From Megaleporinus macrocephalus (taxonomy: Eukaryota > Chordata > Actinopteri > Characiformes > Anostomidae), in the NCBI GenBank assembly GCA_021613375.1, contig CM038715.1, forward strand, positions 2,308,001-2,372,000: 64,000 bases of DNA, given 5' to 3'. Position numbers and translations under genes: made by a program. The notes below the pieces were generated by a model. That model worked only from the letters and a program-made list of their open reading frames with translations. It was not told the origin of the DNA and did no database searches. Position 1 is the stretch's first letter, and the number at the start of each line of letters is the position of its first letter. This document shows positions 49,401 through 61,090 of this stretch, piece after piece.

Positions 49401-49956
49401 GCTAGTATGTCTGAATACTCAGTAGGTATTGAGTAGTAGTGAACGGTACTGGATGACCTCCTGAATCAGTAGACATGTTTATGTAGGTGAACACAGCACA
49501 CTGTGTATCCCATGATTCACCTGGAGTCGTGGATGAATTCAGAGTGGAGTAAATAAACGGTGTAAAGCTGAACGTCGGCTGTGTGTACGTAGCTACTGCT
49601 AGTGAACTGCCGCTACAGGAGTTAGAGCTACTGCTGAGATAAACAATGATTACATTCCTCCCGTTTCATCTTCTCTGATCTACAGCTCCACACCGTCTGA
49701 TACATAATCAGATAAAAACTCAGATCAGAGTCACTAAAAGTCTAAATCTGTCAGTAAACGAGCTTTTAATGAATAGCAGGACTTTTACGGTGGTGGTCTG
49801 ACGTCTTGCGTCACAGGACGCTGGTAATATGGTGGACGTAGTACGTCTGAGATTGTGTAGCTACTAAAACTCTCCTGCTGAAACTACCTACTAGTCTGAC
49901 GCTCCAGCAGCACGTACTGAATCTAATCTAGTACCTACTGACTAGTAGGAGATTTT
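46494..49956. mobile_element. TIR element expanded by a 2.9-kb minisatellite
   Basis: The start is ggtgcatccgaaatctccta and the end actagtaggagattttgga, which are near-inverted. The right arm (49722-49950) matches 3421-3640 of the element at 1809-3648. Most of the length is the minisatellite. A clear target duplication was not found. Confidence 0.6.
46520..49430 (+). repeat. 45/36-bp minisatellite with higher-order structure
   Basis: The 45-bp unit is agtagtaaatcagtaggcga plus gcgcggctagtatgtctgaatactc in series. A 36-bp variant lacks the gagcgcggc block. Roughly 70 units are present. Rare variants recur with about a 1.3-kb offset (for example tagatcag at about 46626 and 47942). Confidence 0.95.
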
Positions 49957-51485
49957 GGAGAGGGAGAGGGAGAGAGTACAGCATACTCTCACTCAGATAC
50001 GATGTAAAAAAAATTAAATCTGTGAAAAGCAGAAAGAAAATAAATGAGGCTGAGAGAAAGAAAGACTGAGAGGTTTGAGTTTGCTGGGAAAGCGATGATG
50101 TGTTGAACCTCTACAGAGTTTTTGAGTTGCTTCAATTAAACTAGCTGGAAGTGTGAAAAAGTTCCAGCTTCATAAATGCCTTCTTGTCCTGTCAAAGCAT
50201 TAGTCATATCTCAGAGCTTTCATTAGAGCGACTCCATTCATGTGTGACCTTGCGAGTGGAGCACAGATGATAAAATTCAGACTTTCCTTCGTGTCCAGCA
50301 GTCATTTGGAGAAGCACTTTGCTGAAGTGAACATTAGGGTTGATAAAAATGGTGAGATCATTCATGAGTTCATTTCCCTGAATTATGAAACTTTTGGGAT
50401 GCAAATGCCAAAAAGAATGTGACAGGATGCAGATCTTAGGAGCTCTGCTGGGATTGCTTAGAGGTGATTTCATATCCCATAGACGCCGCGGTGCAGTTAC
50501 AGGGCCAAAATGAAAAATGAAACCATCGCTACATCCTTCTTCTTTTGTAAACATGTTCTCTCACTTCTTACCGAGGTGCTGCTCTCTAAAGTGAGTTTCC
50601 ATGGACTAAAAAAACTCAGAAACCTTCTGCAGAAGATGTATTATGATGGGAATACATTATGAAGCTTGCTATAGCACTATAAAGGGTTGGGCTGGTTGAA
50701 AGTTTGCCAGCTGGCTGAATTATTCATTAACAAAGAAAAACAGCCATTAATGTCTATTTGAGGTTAATGCTATGGAGAATCATTGATGTATGTATTAGTA
50801 ACTAGATTAGTGGCTAACAGTGAGGATTTGTTGAGCACTGTAGGGATTTCCAGTGAGTGTGTGATGTATGGTTGCAATGCATGCTGGGCATTGTAGTGAA
50901 AGAACGTTGATGGACAAGAACAGTACAAATTCTTTAAAAAAAGGATAAGGTTGAGGGGTGCAGGGCTGCAATAGTACATAACAAATAACCAGCTAGTTTT
51001 AGGCCGGAGTTCCCCTTAAATTAAAACACTACATGTTGCCATGTTCACATAATAAAAAAAATTAGTTTTTGAAGCTTTTGAGTGGAAATCAGTGAGATGC
51101 TTAACAAACCATTACCTTAAATAATCTAAATTAGAACAGGCAGGCGTGTTAAGCATACAGACACGTTTCCCTGTTTTGATTATTAGACTGAATTTATTCT
51201 CTACTAAACAGTATTTTAATGCTGGTGCTTGGAGTAGCAGTACACGGAATATCACAACCCCTATGTGTGTTCTCTGTCCTTCTACAGGTTAGTTCTTGCA
51301 AAGTAACTTGTCAAAAACATCCTTCTTAAAAGAAAAAAAGTTTTGAAGGGACTAAATGAAATTTTACCCGTTTCCTAAACCGAAGACAGAAGAGCAGAAG
51401 TGTAGGATGTGGATTAAACAGTGTGAAACACCACATTACTAGTTAAACCAGAGATAAAAACACACATTCTCATTATTCATTATTC
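49957..51485 (+). other. Intron; low-repeat stretch 50160-50560
   Basis: Positions 50160-50560 are free of recognised repeats and balanced in composition. Short frames occur on both strands, but none has splice signals or a known motif. It could be a conserved non-coding element. Confidence 0.25.
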
Positions 51486-51590
51486 TCATTTCCCGTTCCA
51501 CCTTAAATTATGTGGCTAGCAGTTATGTTCAGATGCTTGCTCGGGTGTGTGTGACTGCTGCAGTACTTAAGGTAGAACTGAAATTTGAAT
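51486..51590. repeat. Hairpin mini-element, degraded copy
   Basis: The arms cccgttccaccttaaatta and tacttaaggtagaactg are imperfect inverted repeats, related to 45278-45360. Confidence 0.55.
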
Positions 51591-52257
51591 AATTTAGCGT
51601 AAATTAACTTGAGTTAATCAAATTTACAGCCTATCCTTTAAGTATGCTATATAAAATATGATAGTTTCTACTAATGCATGTACTATTATTATTATGTACT
51701 ACTAAAAGTTGGATTTGTATGAATTTGGTACAAACAGTGTACAGTATAAATTTGCTGTTTTGATTTTCCTTGATTTTGAACATTTAACGTCAGACTTTAT
51801 CTTTTTTTTGTGGTCTTTTTTGAACAGAAGTGTCAACAGTGAGCAGGTTTCATAGCGAAGGTGCAGCAGTGCTGGTGTGACTGATTGTTGATTGACAGTT
51901 TTGTATTAGGGTGGAAGTGTTGGAATATGTAGGGGTACTGACTGCACTGCGGTTAGCAATAGACTATATTCTGGTGGAATGACATTGTGGATCAGTAGCC
52001 TGTGCATCATGTAACACCTGATCTGAAAACAGTTCTCACTCTGGCAGTGTCCACAACGTCCTTAAATAAACAGAGATGTGTTTATTTGATAATGTGTTGA
52101 CATTAAAAGAAAATTAAATTAAAAGAAAGTATCATTGTATATTTAGCCTTTTTTAAACCAAGTACTCCAATACTTTAACTCATGTATAGTGTATATGAGT
52201 TAGACTTGTGTCCACTTTGTCCACTTCTACATACACTAAGGGTGTAAATGAACATAT

Positions 52258-52745
52258 ATAGTGGAGGTATTTAATTAGAGTTCAGTAAGGTCCAGTTAAA
52301 GGAAGTTTCCTGAGGCCAAAGTCTGGACCAGCATCATTTCTAACATGTGTTCTGATTCAGTGGAGTATCCTGTTTACTGGAGTAGCCCAGTATAAGCATC
52401 TTATACCATCAGCTACTGAAAGCCAAAATAATTACAAATACCGTTTACAGACCTGCCAACATTTTTTTAAGGTGAGGTTTGAGGTCTAGATATTTAACAT
52501 ACAAGTAGACTGTGAAGAAAATAAGAACTTTTTAAATAAAAAGCCAATATATTTCAGTTTTTGGACATTTCAGTGATTTTGGATGCCAGTTACTTAAAAA
52601 CTGTACAGTAGAATCACTTCATAATTCATATGTACATAGTATTCTGGAATCTGAGCTGATATCTGTTGACTTTATGGACTAATTGCTATTTTATAAAGCT
52701 GTGGCTATAAAGCAGCCACCGTGATCCGACTATTAGTGACCTCTG
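52258..52745 (-). mobile_element. hAT-like element, shortened (35375 family)
   Basis: It is collinear with both ends of 35375-36308 (ggtccagttaaaggaagttt and attagtgacctctg) but deleted inside. Confidence 0.7.
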
Positions 52746-53339
52746 ATATATAGGGAGAAAATAAGGACCACTGGGTAAATCTTCATATAGAGCCCCATTA
52801 GTCCTCCATGCTACATCATCTCTCTGCAGGGACATCAATTATTCAGGGTGTCACTAGTGAGGAGTGCTTTTATCTTCAGAAAGCATAAACATCCTCCACT
52901 TATCCTCCACTAGTGCACCTTACAGTATCTCAAAGAAGAGCTTTACATGCAAACACAAGCTCCATGTTAGCAAATATTCTAGATACAGGTTTAATAATCA
53001 TGTGCATCAAACGAGATCCTGACTTTATGGAAGAAAATCATGAAGCCCACTAAAACCTAGCTTTGAAGTTGCAAGTCTACATTAGTCCTCCACTCTGCAT
53101 CTCCTCTCTCAGACACTCTCCTCCTCTCCACGCTGTCGTGCTGTAAGAGATGTATATCCACGCATGCGCAGACCACACGGGCCGTGAGATGATTGCAATC
53201 TAGAATATTCTGCTTATATATGACACTGCTGCTGTCAGTGGAGTGGTGGGTCTGGCTGGGGGGACTCTTTCTGGGGGGACGGGTTTCTCCACCCGTTTAT
53301 GACCGACTCGCAGTAGTACTAGAAGATTCACGTTATGGC

Positions 53340-53714
53340 ACAATATTATCCAATCGTAGTGCAGAAAGCTGGAGGCTACTAGCCAATCACAGCCCAGCAG
53401 CCTGCCAATTCTGGCTAATTCCCTCTCAGTGGGCGTGTAAGCAATAGCCAATCACAGCGCACTGAGCCTGATACTAGTAGCCAGTCACAGCGCAGGAGGC
53501 GTGGTTTGTCGGATTGCGGGTGGGGAAAAAAGGCTGCACCTCTAGCTGCTGCAGCTCAGTACGAGGACAGACTCACCTCAGCGACTTCCACTGTGAGCTC
53601 GCTCTGAGGAAGATGCAGCAAATCGCTCCACCACAGTAAGCTGGATACTCGAGTAGTGCTCCTACACCTGTTATTGGATATATAAGTGAGACCTGGCGAG
53701 GAGGGAGAAGGACA
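53340..53714 (+). promoter_or_regulatory. Second promoter with CCAAT-box cluster
   Basis: CCAAT occurs at 53350, 53383, 53405 and 53448, and a related CCAGT at 53481. Three of these lie in agccaatcacagc-like direct repeats, consistent with NF-Y binding. The GC content is raised. A tataagtgag lies near 53680. It leads into an ATG and donor. Confidence 0.55.
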
Positions 53715-53730
53715 ATGCCTGAGGAAAAAG
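53715..53730 (+). CDS. Alternative first coding exon (MPEEK-), same gene as 25860
   Basis: ATGCCTGAGGAAAAAG is followed by the donor gtacag. It encodes M-P-E-E-K plus one base (phase 1), the same phase as the exon at 25860-25869. It lies just downstream of a CCAAT-rich promoter. It is read as an alternative start of the same gene, possibly rbpj. Confidence 0.42.
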
Positions 53731-56700
53731 GTACAGTTACAGTGAGGAGAGCTGTGGTTGCACTGCTGCTGTAGTCAGTCATCTTATATTACATGCATGC
53801 TTCTTTCCACAGACTCACACTCACTCCTCATCTGACTAGACCACTGTTTTACTCTTTAGTGAGCCAGAGAGACAAATGACACTGAACACAGACTTCAGAT
53901 TCAGTCCCATCAGTGATGGCATGTGATATAAATAGAGTTCAAGGATGCCAGGACTGAATTATTAATTGAGACAGTGGGGAAATGGGGAGTGTATGAGTTA
54001 GTAGTGTGGAATTTCAGAACATTATGGAAGTGTAGGGTTGACAGAGACCACTACTACAGAAAATCACCCTTACCAGAATATATGACCCTAGGAATGAAGT
54101 ACAACTTAATTAATGGAAATGCATTTTTATTACTTTTAATATAAGTTGTATTAAACATATTGATATTTATGGTATGTGTTAAGCCCCATCAATTCTTGAA
54201 AGCTGTCTATAATGCATTTTGGGACAAAACCTATATTTGTTTACATTTTTATCTATAAACTATATGCTGGTGGGTTTTACATTGTTATGGCATGTACACA
54301 TTGAGCTGCTTCATGAATGTTTTTTAAGGGATTTGGGAGGTGTCCACAAAAACAACAATATCAGCACCCCACCTAGTGAATAAACGATTACAGGCAGGAA
54401 GGCTTGCTGCTGCACTCCAGGAGCTCTGATGCAATCTGGACCCTCTGGGCAACAGCCTGGGCCCACTGTGTGTGTGTGTATAGAGAGAGCCAAAGAGTGA
54501 GACAGAGAGCGAGACATGTAAAAAATTGTGATTACTCACAGATGGTTAGTGAGGCTTGGTAGAAATCACAATACCAATATCTCGCCAATCTGAGGCAGAT
54601 CAGTATTGACTATGGGGCCGTGAGTTAATGAAGTGATTCAGTGTTTCAGCTAGGTGACATCACAGAATTTCAGAACGTGGTCCAACATTTAGCAGGTTTA
54701 TGATAGCCAGTTTGTCCTAATCAGCTACAGGGAGGGTCCCCGGGAATGCTTTCAATGGTGTAATGCTCATGAGACTTTGGTCCAAGCGTTTGGCTCTGAT
54801 AAACATGGACTAAAGCTTGACGCCCTATGATCTGCAGCATTCATTTCATTTTGGGCAGAGCTACGAGTGTATCTCCTGTCTGCCGTCATGTTACTGATTT
54901 CCAGGCAAGAGCTGAATGTCACCTGATTTTAGTTCAGAGCTCTTTTTAGGAGGAGAAGTGAGATTAATTCCAGATACAGGTCCAGAACTTCCACTGAAGC
55001 AGACTTCTTTTAGACTGCTTGTTTATCCAACAGTATAGAAACTAGTAGCTTGCTGTGGAACCCCTAAACTTAAAAAGCCTGCAGTGAATGAATAATGAGT
55101 TTAAGGTTAAACACTTGTGCTCGCTCAATAAGAGAAAGATATTTGCTGTTTAGAGGACGGGCCTAACTGAGCCAGGCTAAAAATGTTGGTGGAATTTTAA
55201 CGGTGTCAGTCACTCTATTTTGGATATGATTGTATGACAGTGGCAGTGTTTTGAACCAATCAGATTCCACTCTGCTCAATTCAAGCCTGCCGGAATAGAG
55301 ACTAGCGATGATGTAACATTTGGATCCCTCCCAGCAGTCGGAAAGACGCCCCTCATACTGACAGCAGCAGCAGTAAACAAACCTGGCTGCTCCTCCCCAC
55401 ACGAGACAGCAGACCTGGACCACACCAGTGTCTTAGAAACCTACTAATAAAGTAATGACAGAACACACAGGAACGGCAGTCGTGGCTGTTGAGGAGATTA
55501 AAAGTCAGATGCGTATGACAGACAGGTGCGCCCGGCCCTTGAACTGCTCCTGTTTTGTTATTATTAGACGATGATTGATTAATCTGTAGAATTGTTAAGC
55601 CACTCTGCCCTTCCTGAATCACCCAGTCTTTGCTTTCCATGTAGATAAAGAATAATAAGCCTTAGTGTAGGGCTGCACAGATGTGGCCCATGAGGACATG
55701 TTAGTTAGCCAACCATAAAGTTACCCAAATCACACCCCCAACATATTTTTTGTACTATATATAATTTATATATAATTTAGAAATCAACTTAAAATAAACA
55801 AATACTGAAATAAAACTTTCATTTACATTTACCTGTTTATTGTTTTGTCTTTTTGGCCATAGGCCCACCATGAACATCACACTTTGGCTGCTTTAGCATG
55901 TTATAACCCTCAGAACTGAAGCAGTTAAATGATTAGTTCCAGAGAAGCAGTTTTCTCCTGATCCTAAATGTAGCTGATCAGTTGAAATATGTAATAAATA
56001 AATAGTTATACACAAATGTTATAACATAAGTAAAGCTTTTACCCTCGAGTGCAAGCCTAAATCATCACACCCTTCCTTAGAAGACATCATATAATCTGGA
56101 ATCTAGTCCATCCTCAGATCCACACTTTTATAATGAGAAGCTGAAATCCATTTTAATTAAACATGTCTACAAACCTTCTGGTGGTCCTGGACACTTTAGC
56201 CTGGTATCGCAAACTCCCAACCCTTTATTCTGCCCTCACAGACTGTTCTGGCCAGCATGTAGGTCTCTGATGTTCAGAATGGGCATGACTTGCTTATTAT
56301 AAATCTCTAAATGACACCACAAACAAACAGCTTCAAAGTTATTAAATGAAAGGTTTGTGTTTGCTGTAATTTCTTTTGAATATGCAAAAGTCTTTTTGCT
56401 TTTATGTCCTGGACATAAACACCCGCTGCCAGACAGGGTTGTGCCTCCACTAGCAGTTGCAATGGACTCCATTAGCTGAGCGCTAAGCTGGGTTTTTAAT
56501 CAGCAGTTTGCAAACAATGACAAGCATCTTATCAGATGATGAGATCTTTGGGAGAGACTCAGCTTATGCAACAACTTTAAGCAGCAGTGGTATTTTAGGA
56601 GGATAAACAGCTGCTATAGCACGAGGACTGCCCAAAGTACTGGGTGTGCTGTTATGTTGTACATTAGGTTCCTTTGTGAAGTGTGAGTCTGAGAATTCCT

Positions 56701-57151
56701 GTGTTACAGTAAGGCCTCAGACTGCAATAGAGAACTCATTATTTCAAAGGAAGTATTTCAGTAGTAGTAAAGTGTAGTATAAGCATTTATAGCACAGTAA
56801 CGTTGCTGAGGTTTCAGTATATATCACAGAATTTATGTATATATTGTGAAATAAAGCCATTAAGTAAGACTTTCTGTATATTAACAATGTCCTTCAGTGT
56901 TATATAAGAACCATATTTAACAACAGTAGTGAATTGGCTGCCCTAGTGGTTAAAAACACTCACCAAAGTGACTTCTAAAGTGGTGAGAAATGAGGGGAAG
57001 TGTCTTATTAGCTGCCCCTCACATGGGGAAAAAATGATCAAGTGCCCTCTAGGGTGCAATAAATTATGATGATGTGCCCGCTAGAGCAAAAACATTTGAA
57101 AACATGTCTATTTGTTTCCCTTACAACAGTCTAATCTTGATGCCTTTCCAG
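53731..57151 (+). other. Intron sequence, no exon seen
   Basis: This is mostly unique, AT-rich sequence. Open frames up to 95 codons lack splice context. No intact mobile element was recognised. Confidence 0.4.
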
Positions 57152-57669
57152 TAGGGGTGTGCCGTATCGTATCGTACACAATAATATCACCAACATTTCT
57201 GAATATGGTGAACGATATTATACCCTGAAATATCATACCATATCACCCATCACTAATTATCACATCAGGTACTACTTTTACTGTTTTTAGCAAAATAAAA
57301 ATACACACTTTTCTCATTTCCTATTATATATCTACTAGAGACAGATTTGATCTCCAGTATCATTCACTTTACTTCAGTTCTGGATATATGGAGATATTTG
57401 GAGTGCATTATTCAGTATCGTGACATTCTGGATCATTGACTTCTGTTACAATCTGATGAAGATTTTTGTATTTTTTAATATCTCAGTTAGAGGTGTGCCA
57501 TATCATATCGTATGCAATAATAAAAAAATATTTTCAATTTATTGCAGTAGTGTACTCTTGAAATATATATTTTTAATTCAATGTTTTGTCATATCGCCAA
57601 GAGTATCGTTATCGCAAAAATACCGTGAAATATTGTGATATTATTTTAAGCCCATATTGCCCACCCCTT
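57152..57669 (+). mobile_element. hAT-like non-autonomous element
   Basis: It starts taggggtgtgccgtatcgta and ends ttgcccacccctt, with a perfect 8-bp duplication CTTTCCAG (57144-57151 and 57670-57677). An internal partial repeat of its own left end lies near 57490. Confidence 0.82.
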
Positions 57670-58129
57670 CTTTCCAGTGAAAAAGTGCTCTCTATGCTGC
57701 CCCTACATGACAGTGCCCTAATGCTGCCCTATTCCAGTACAGGTGAAAAGCAGTGCTTTATCTGATACTCCTATGGGAGAGAAAATATGGTGAGGTGCTA
57801 GTCTGATGGCTGAGTGCCAGTTCAGTGGATAAAATGTGATTCATTGCTGTAAAGTGAAAATGTGGGGAGGTCTCCTGATTGATGCCCCTCTAATGGAGAA
57901 AATATGTTGTGGTACCATATAGGTGCCCGTGCAATAGGATAAACCTGAAGTGTCCTGCAGGTGGCTCTCTGATGAAAAGACTCTCATGAGGTTTATAATT
58001 CGCTGTGTGTTTTTATCATAGAAGTGTGATTATATTTATAATTTGGATTTGGATATAGACTAGGCATTGCATAAACTACTTATTTTACTTTACTGCTCTG
58101 TGATGACACTGTAGGCTTGACTAGTCACT

Positions 58130-58335
58130 GGCTGTGTTTACATGCAGAGATTTTCTCCAATCCGATTGAATTCATTCTGATTCTAGATTAAGACTGAGGT
58201 GTTTATATGCTCACTCTACTCGACACTCTGATGGAAATCTCTGTTTACATGCACACGACAAGTAATCAGATCCAAAATTACACGCATGCGTATAGTATGT
58301 CTTGGTGTAAACGTTACCATGACAACCATGAGACC
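58130..58335. repeat. Interspersed repeat with tttacatgca motifs
   Basis: The motifs gtgtttacatgcagagattt and ctgtttacatgcacacgaca recur in it and resemble fish DNA-element remnants. The family is not named. Confidence 0.35.
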
Positions 58336-60040
58336 AGCAGTAGTATGTTACCTGAGTTTCAGGTAGCGCGCTCGTGTTTTTAACTGCTTCAAAATGATGC
58401 AGACTCAAGAAAACAAATTTCACATAATTATTAAAGAAGGGGCGAGAGGAAGACGTCACGTCCTTTCATCCGTGTTAGCAAGGGGGCGCTCTCCCGTGAC
58501 ATCCATAATTTAGTAAAACAGTAAAGAGGGAATTTCACTGTTCTGCTTTTTAGCTTTATAATACGCCGATTTGCTCTATAGTTCATGTAACCCGTTCCTT
58601 CACTCATATACTCGTCTGAACAGCTCGTTATTGCTTTACAGCCGTCCATCCTGCTCACTGTTTTTAAATTTAGTTTAAATCATGAACTTATGACACATTG
58701 ACTCTTCAGAGAAGACAGCAGATGAGGAGCTTTGTGATTTCTGGGTCCGCATCTCTGGTTTCCTAAAGGCTAGCAGAGCGATCCAGGGCTTGTTGTAGAG
58801 TTTGACTTTGTTCTAACATTTCTCCACTGAGCTACAGCACTTCAAAAATCAAATATTGAACTCAATCATATCTGGTTTTCCGAAGGCTACAATGATGTTG
58901 AAGAAGGAGCATGACGACCAGTAGTTCTGTGAAGTCAGTTACTCTTATTCTCGCCAAGTTCCAGCACTGACTGAGACCCAGCTAGTCTGCATGTTAGGAT
59001 AACAGCTAACCCCAAGGGATTGGCTTTTCCTTCCCCACTCACTTTTCACCTGTTGACTCATTTACTTATTGCAATCTGATCTCTGCTTCTTGACAATAAA
59101 CAATAACTTACCTCAGGCTGCAAGTGTGTTTTGTACACCACATAATTTGCATACCATTATGACAAAAATAATTCTTTAAGCAGAATTTAAACCAGCAAAC
59201 TGGATAATCTGGTACATCGGCCACTAATATGGTGGTTATATTAATTTAATACTAGATACATAATGCATTTGCACAATGTAAAAAACATTTCCGGGCATGC
59301 CTGTGAAAATATATTAAATCTCATAGATGCTGAGATTTAAAAATCCTGTTTAATTTTTATTTTGTAATTAATACTTTTTTATTTTATGAATAGTGTGGAA
59401 TAGACAATACAAATATAACAAAACAGTATTAACAGTACCATTCCACTCCACCCCCCCTCCTGAACGTCATCATAGGGGGAGAAAATAAACAATTAAAAAA
59501 AAGATTCTGGTCTGGTTATGGACCTTTGCATTCTTATTCCACAAATTGTCTGCAATGGACCATATATTCTAATAATCAGAAAATATACAAATATATGTCA
59601 TCTAAATCTAAGCATCAATACCCATAATACTGTTTAATTTTTAACATCTCTGTTCTCAGTTCTTGGCTGTATCGCATCCGTTCTCTACTTCACTTACATC
59701 TGCCTTTGCATTTTAATAAACTTTTCCTTCTTTTCCTCCTTTTCATATCATTATGAAGACTGAATGTCTGGCCCCGACCTTTTATTTAGAGTCCCTCTGG
59801 TGAGATCAGAAAGAATCATCATGTTCTACTCGACCTGAGGCCTCATAGGTCACTTTGTGGTCAAATTCCAGTCACTACTGAAACTCATCCAGGAAGGTGA
59901 ACCCTTGAACAGAAAGAAAGCCATGGAGGTGTAAGGCCAAGTACACAATTCTAGGCAGGTGTATGACTCAGACCCCTCTCCGGATGTGGAAATCAATTGT
60001 CCTCCTTTTCAAACCTAGTTCATTTCTCCAAGATACAAAC
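58336..60040 (+). other. Intron sequence, nothing recognised
   Basis: No exon, RNA gene or clear repeat was seen. Confidence 0.4.
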
Positions 60041-60618
60041 TAGAGATCGACTGATATGGGTTTTTCTATAGTCGATGCCGATGTTTAGAGGTCAGTTAGC
60101 TTTAGCCCCGGAGCTAATGTGTGTATTACACTAGAGCAGTTAGCTTTAGCCCCGGAGTTAATGTGTGTATTACACTAGAGCAGTTAGCTTTAGCCCCGGA
60201 GCTAATGTGTGTATTACACTAGAGCAGTTAGCTTTAGCCCCGGAGCTAATGTGTGTATTACACTAGAGCAGTTAGCTTTAGCCCCGGAGCTAATGTGTGT
60301 ATTACACTAGAGCAGTTAGCTTTAGCCCCGGAGCTAAGCAGTACAACATCCTCTCTGGTTCACGTCTACGGCGGAACTAGAAACACGTAACCGCCTCATT
60401 AAAAACCTCTCTCAAAAAAACCTCACTGTTCATATAAATTATTAATTTTCACTTCTTTGAACAGTTCCAAAGGTTTCGGTCTGGGGTCCTTCACATTTGG
60501 CAGCAGCACGTTCCACCGCACCAATAACACGGTAAATCGGCGCGGCAAAGCGCTAATATCGGCCGATGCTGATATATAAAATATGGCAAATATATCGGTA
60601 TATATCAGTCGATCTCTA
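60041..60618 (+). mobile_element. hAT-like element with 44-bp minisatellite
   Basis: It begins tagagatcgactgatatggg and ends tatcagtcgatctcta, with a perfect 8-bp duplication ATACAAAC (60033-60040 and 60619-60626). It is the same family as 10000-11557. Confidence 0.87.
60095..60337 (+). repeat. 44-bp minisatellite, five and a half units
   Basis: The unit begins gttagctttagccccggagc and continues taatgtgtgtattacactagagca. The copies are nearly identical. Confidence 0.95.
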
Positions 60619-60929
60619 ATACAAACAAACATGCGTGTATTTGTAGCTTGCCATGACTTAAAGTTAAACTTTATAAAAGTGGATTTTGAAACCTCTCTGG
60701 GAGATATATGTAATTGCACACAATGTCTGGAGGAGAATGGTTTTGGATTCCTTCCTTGAGTAGATAACTCTGATGATTGAGAGTGCTCTGAAAGATTACC
60801 ACTGACACAGACATTCAGACGCACGCACTGCAATGCCAATAAAAAAGAACACTCTTGAGCAGCCACAACATGACCATTGTCAAGCGTCACCTAGAGGGTT
60901 CTGAAGCCCCTTAGCAGTAGGCTGGGGAG

Positions 60930-61090
60930 CAGAGAAAATGTGTTGTGTTGAGTGATGAATTAGCATCCAGAACCTCTGGGATGAATTGGAGTGACGTTTG
61001 TAATCTGAAAATAATCGCCGGACATCAGTATCTGACCTTACCAATGTTCTGAAGGCTGAACGCAATCAAATCCTTACAAACTCCTATTAG
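60930..61090 (+). pseudogene. Possible Tc1-like transposase C-terminal relic
   Basis: One frame reads QNLWDELE and then RTSVSDLTNVLKAERNQI, reminiscent of the C-terminus of a Tc1-like transposase. It is short, has stops and no visible termini. Confidence 0.35.

Noticed and set aside
46494..49430. Regular repeats resembling a CRISPR array
   Set aside because: The units are contiguous with no unique spacers, the genome is a vertebrate one, and the array lies within a transposon.
60423..60890. 155-codon minus-strand open frame
   Set aside because: It runs across the boundary of a hAT element with a target duplication, so it cannot be an ancestral gene.
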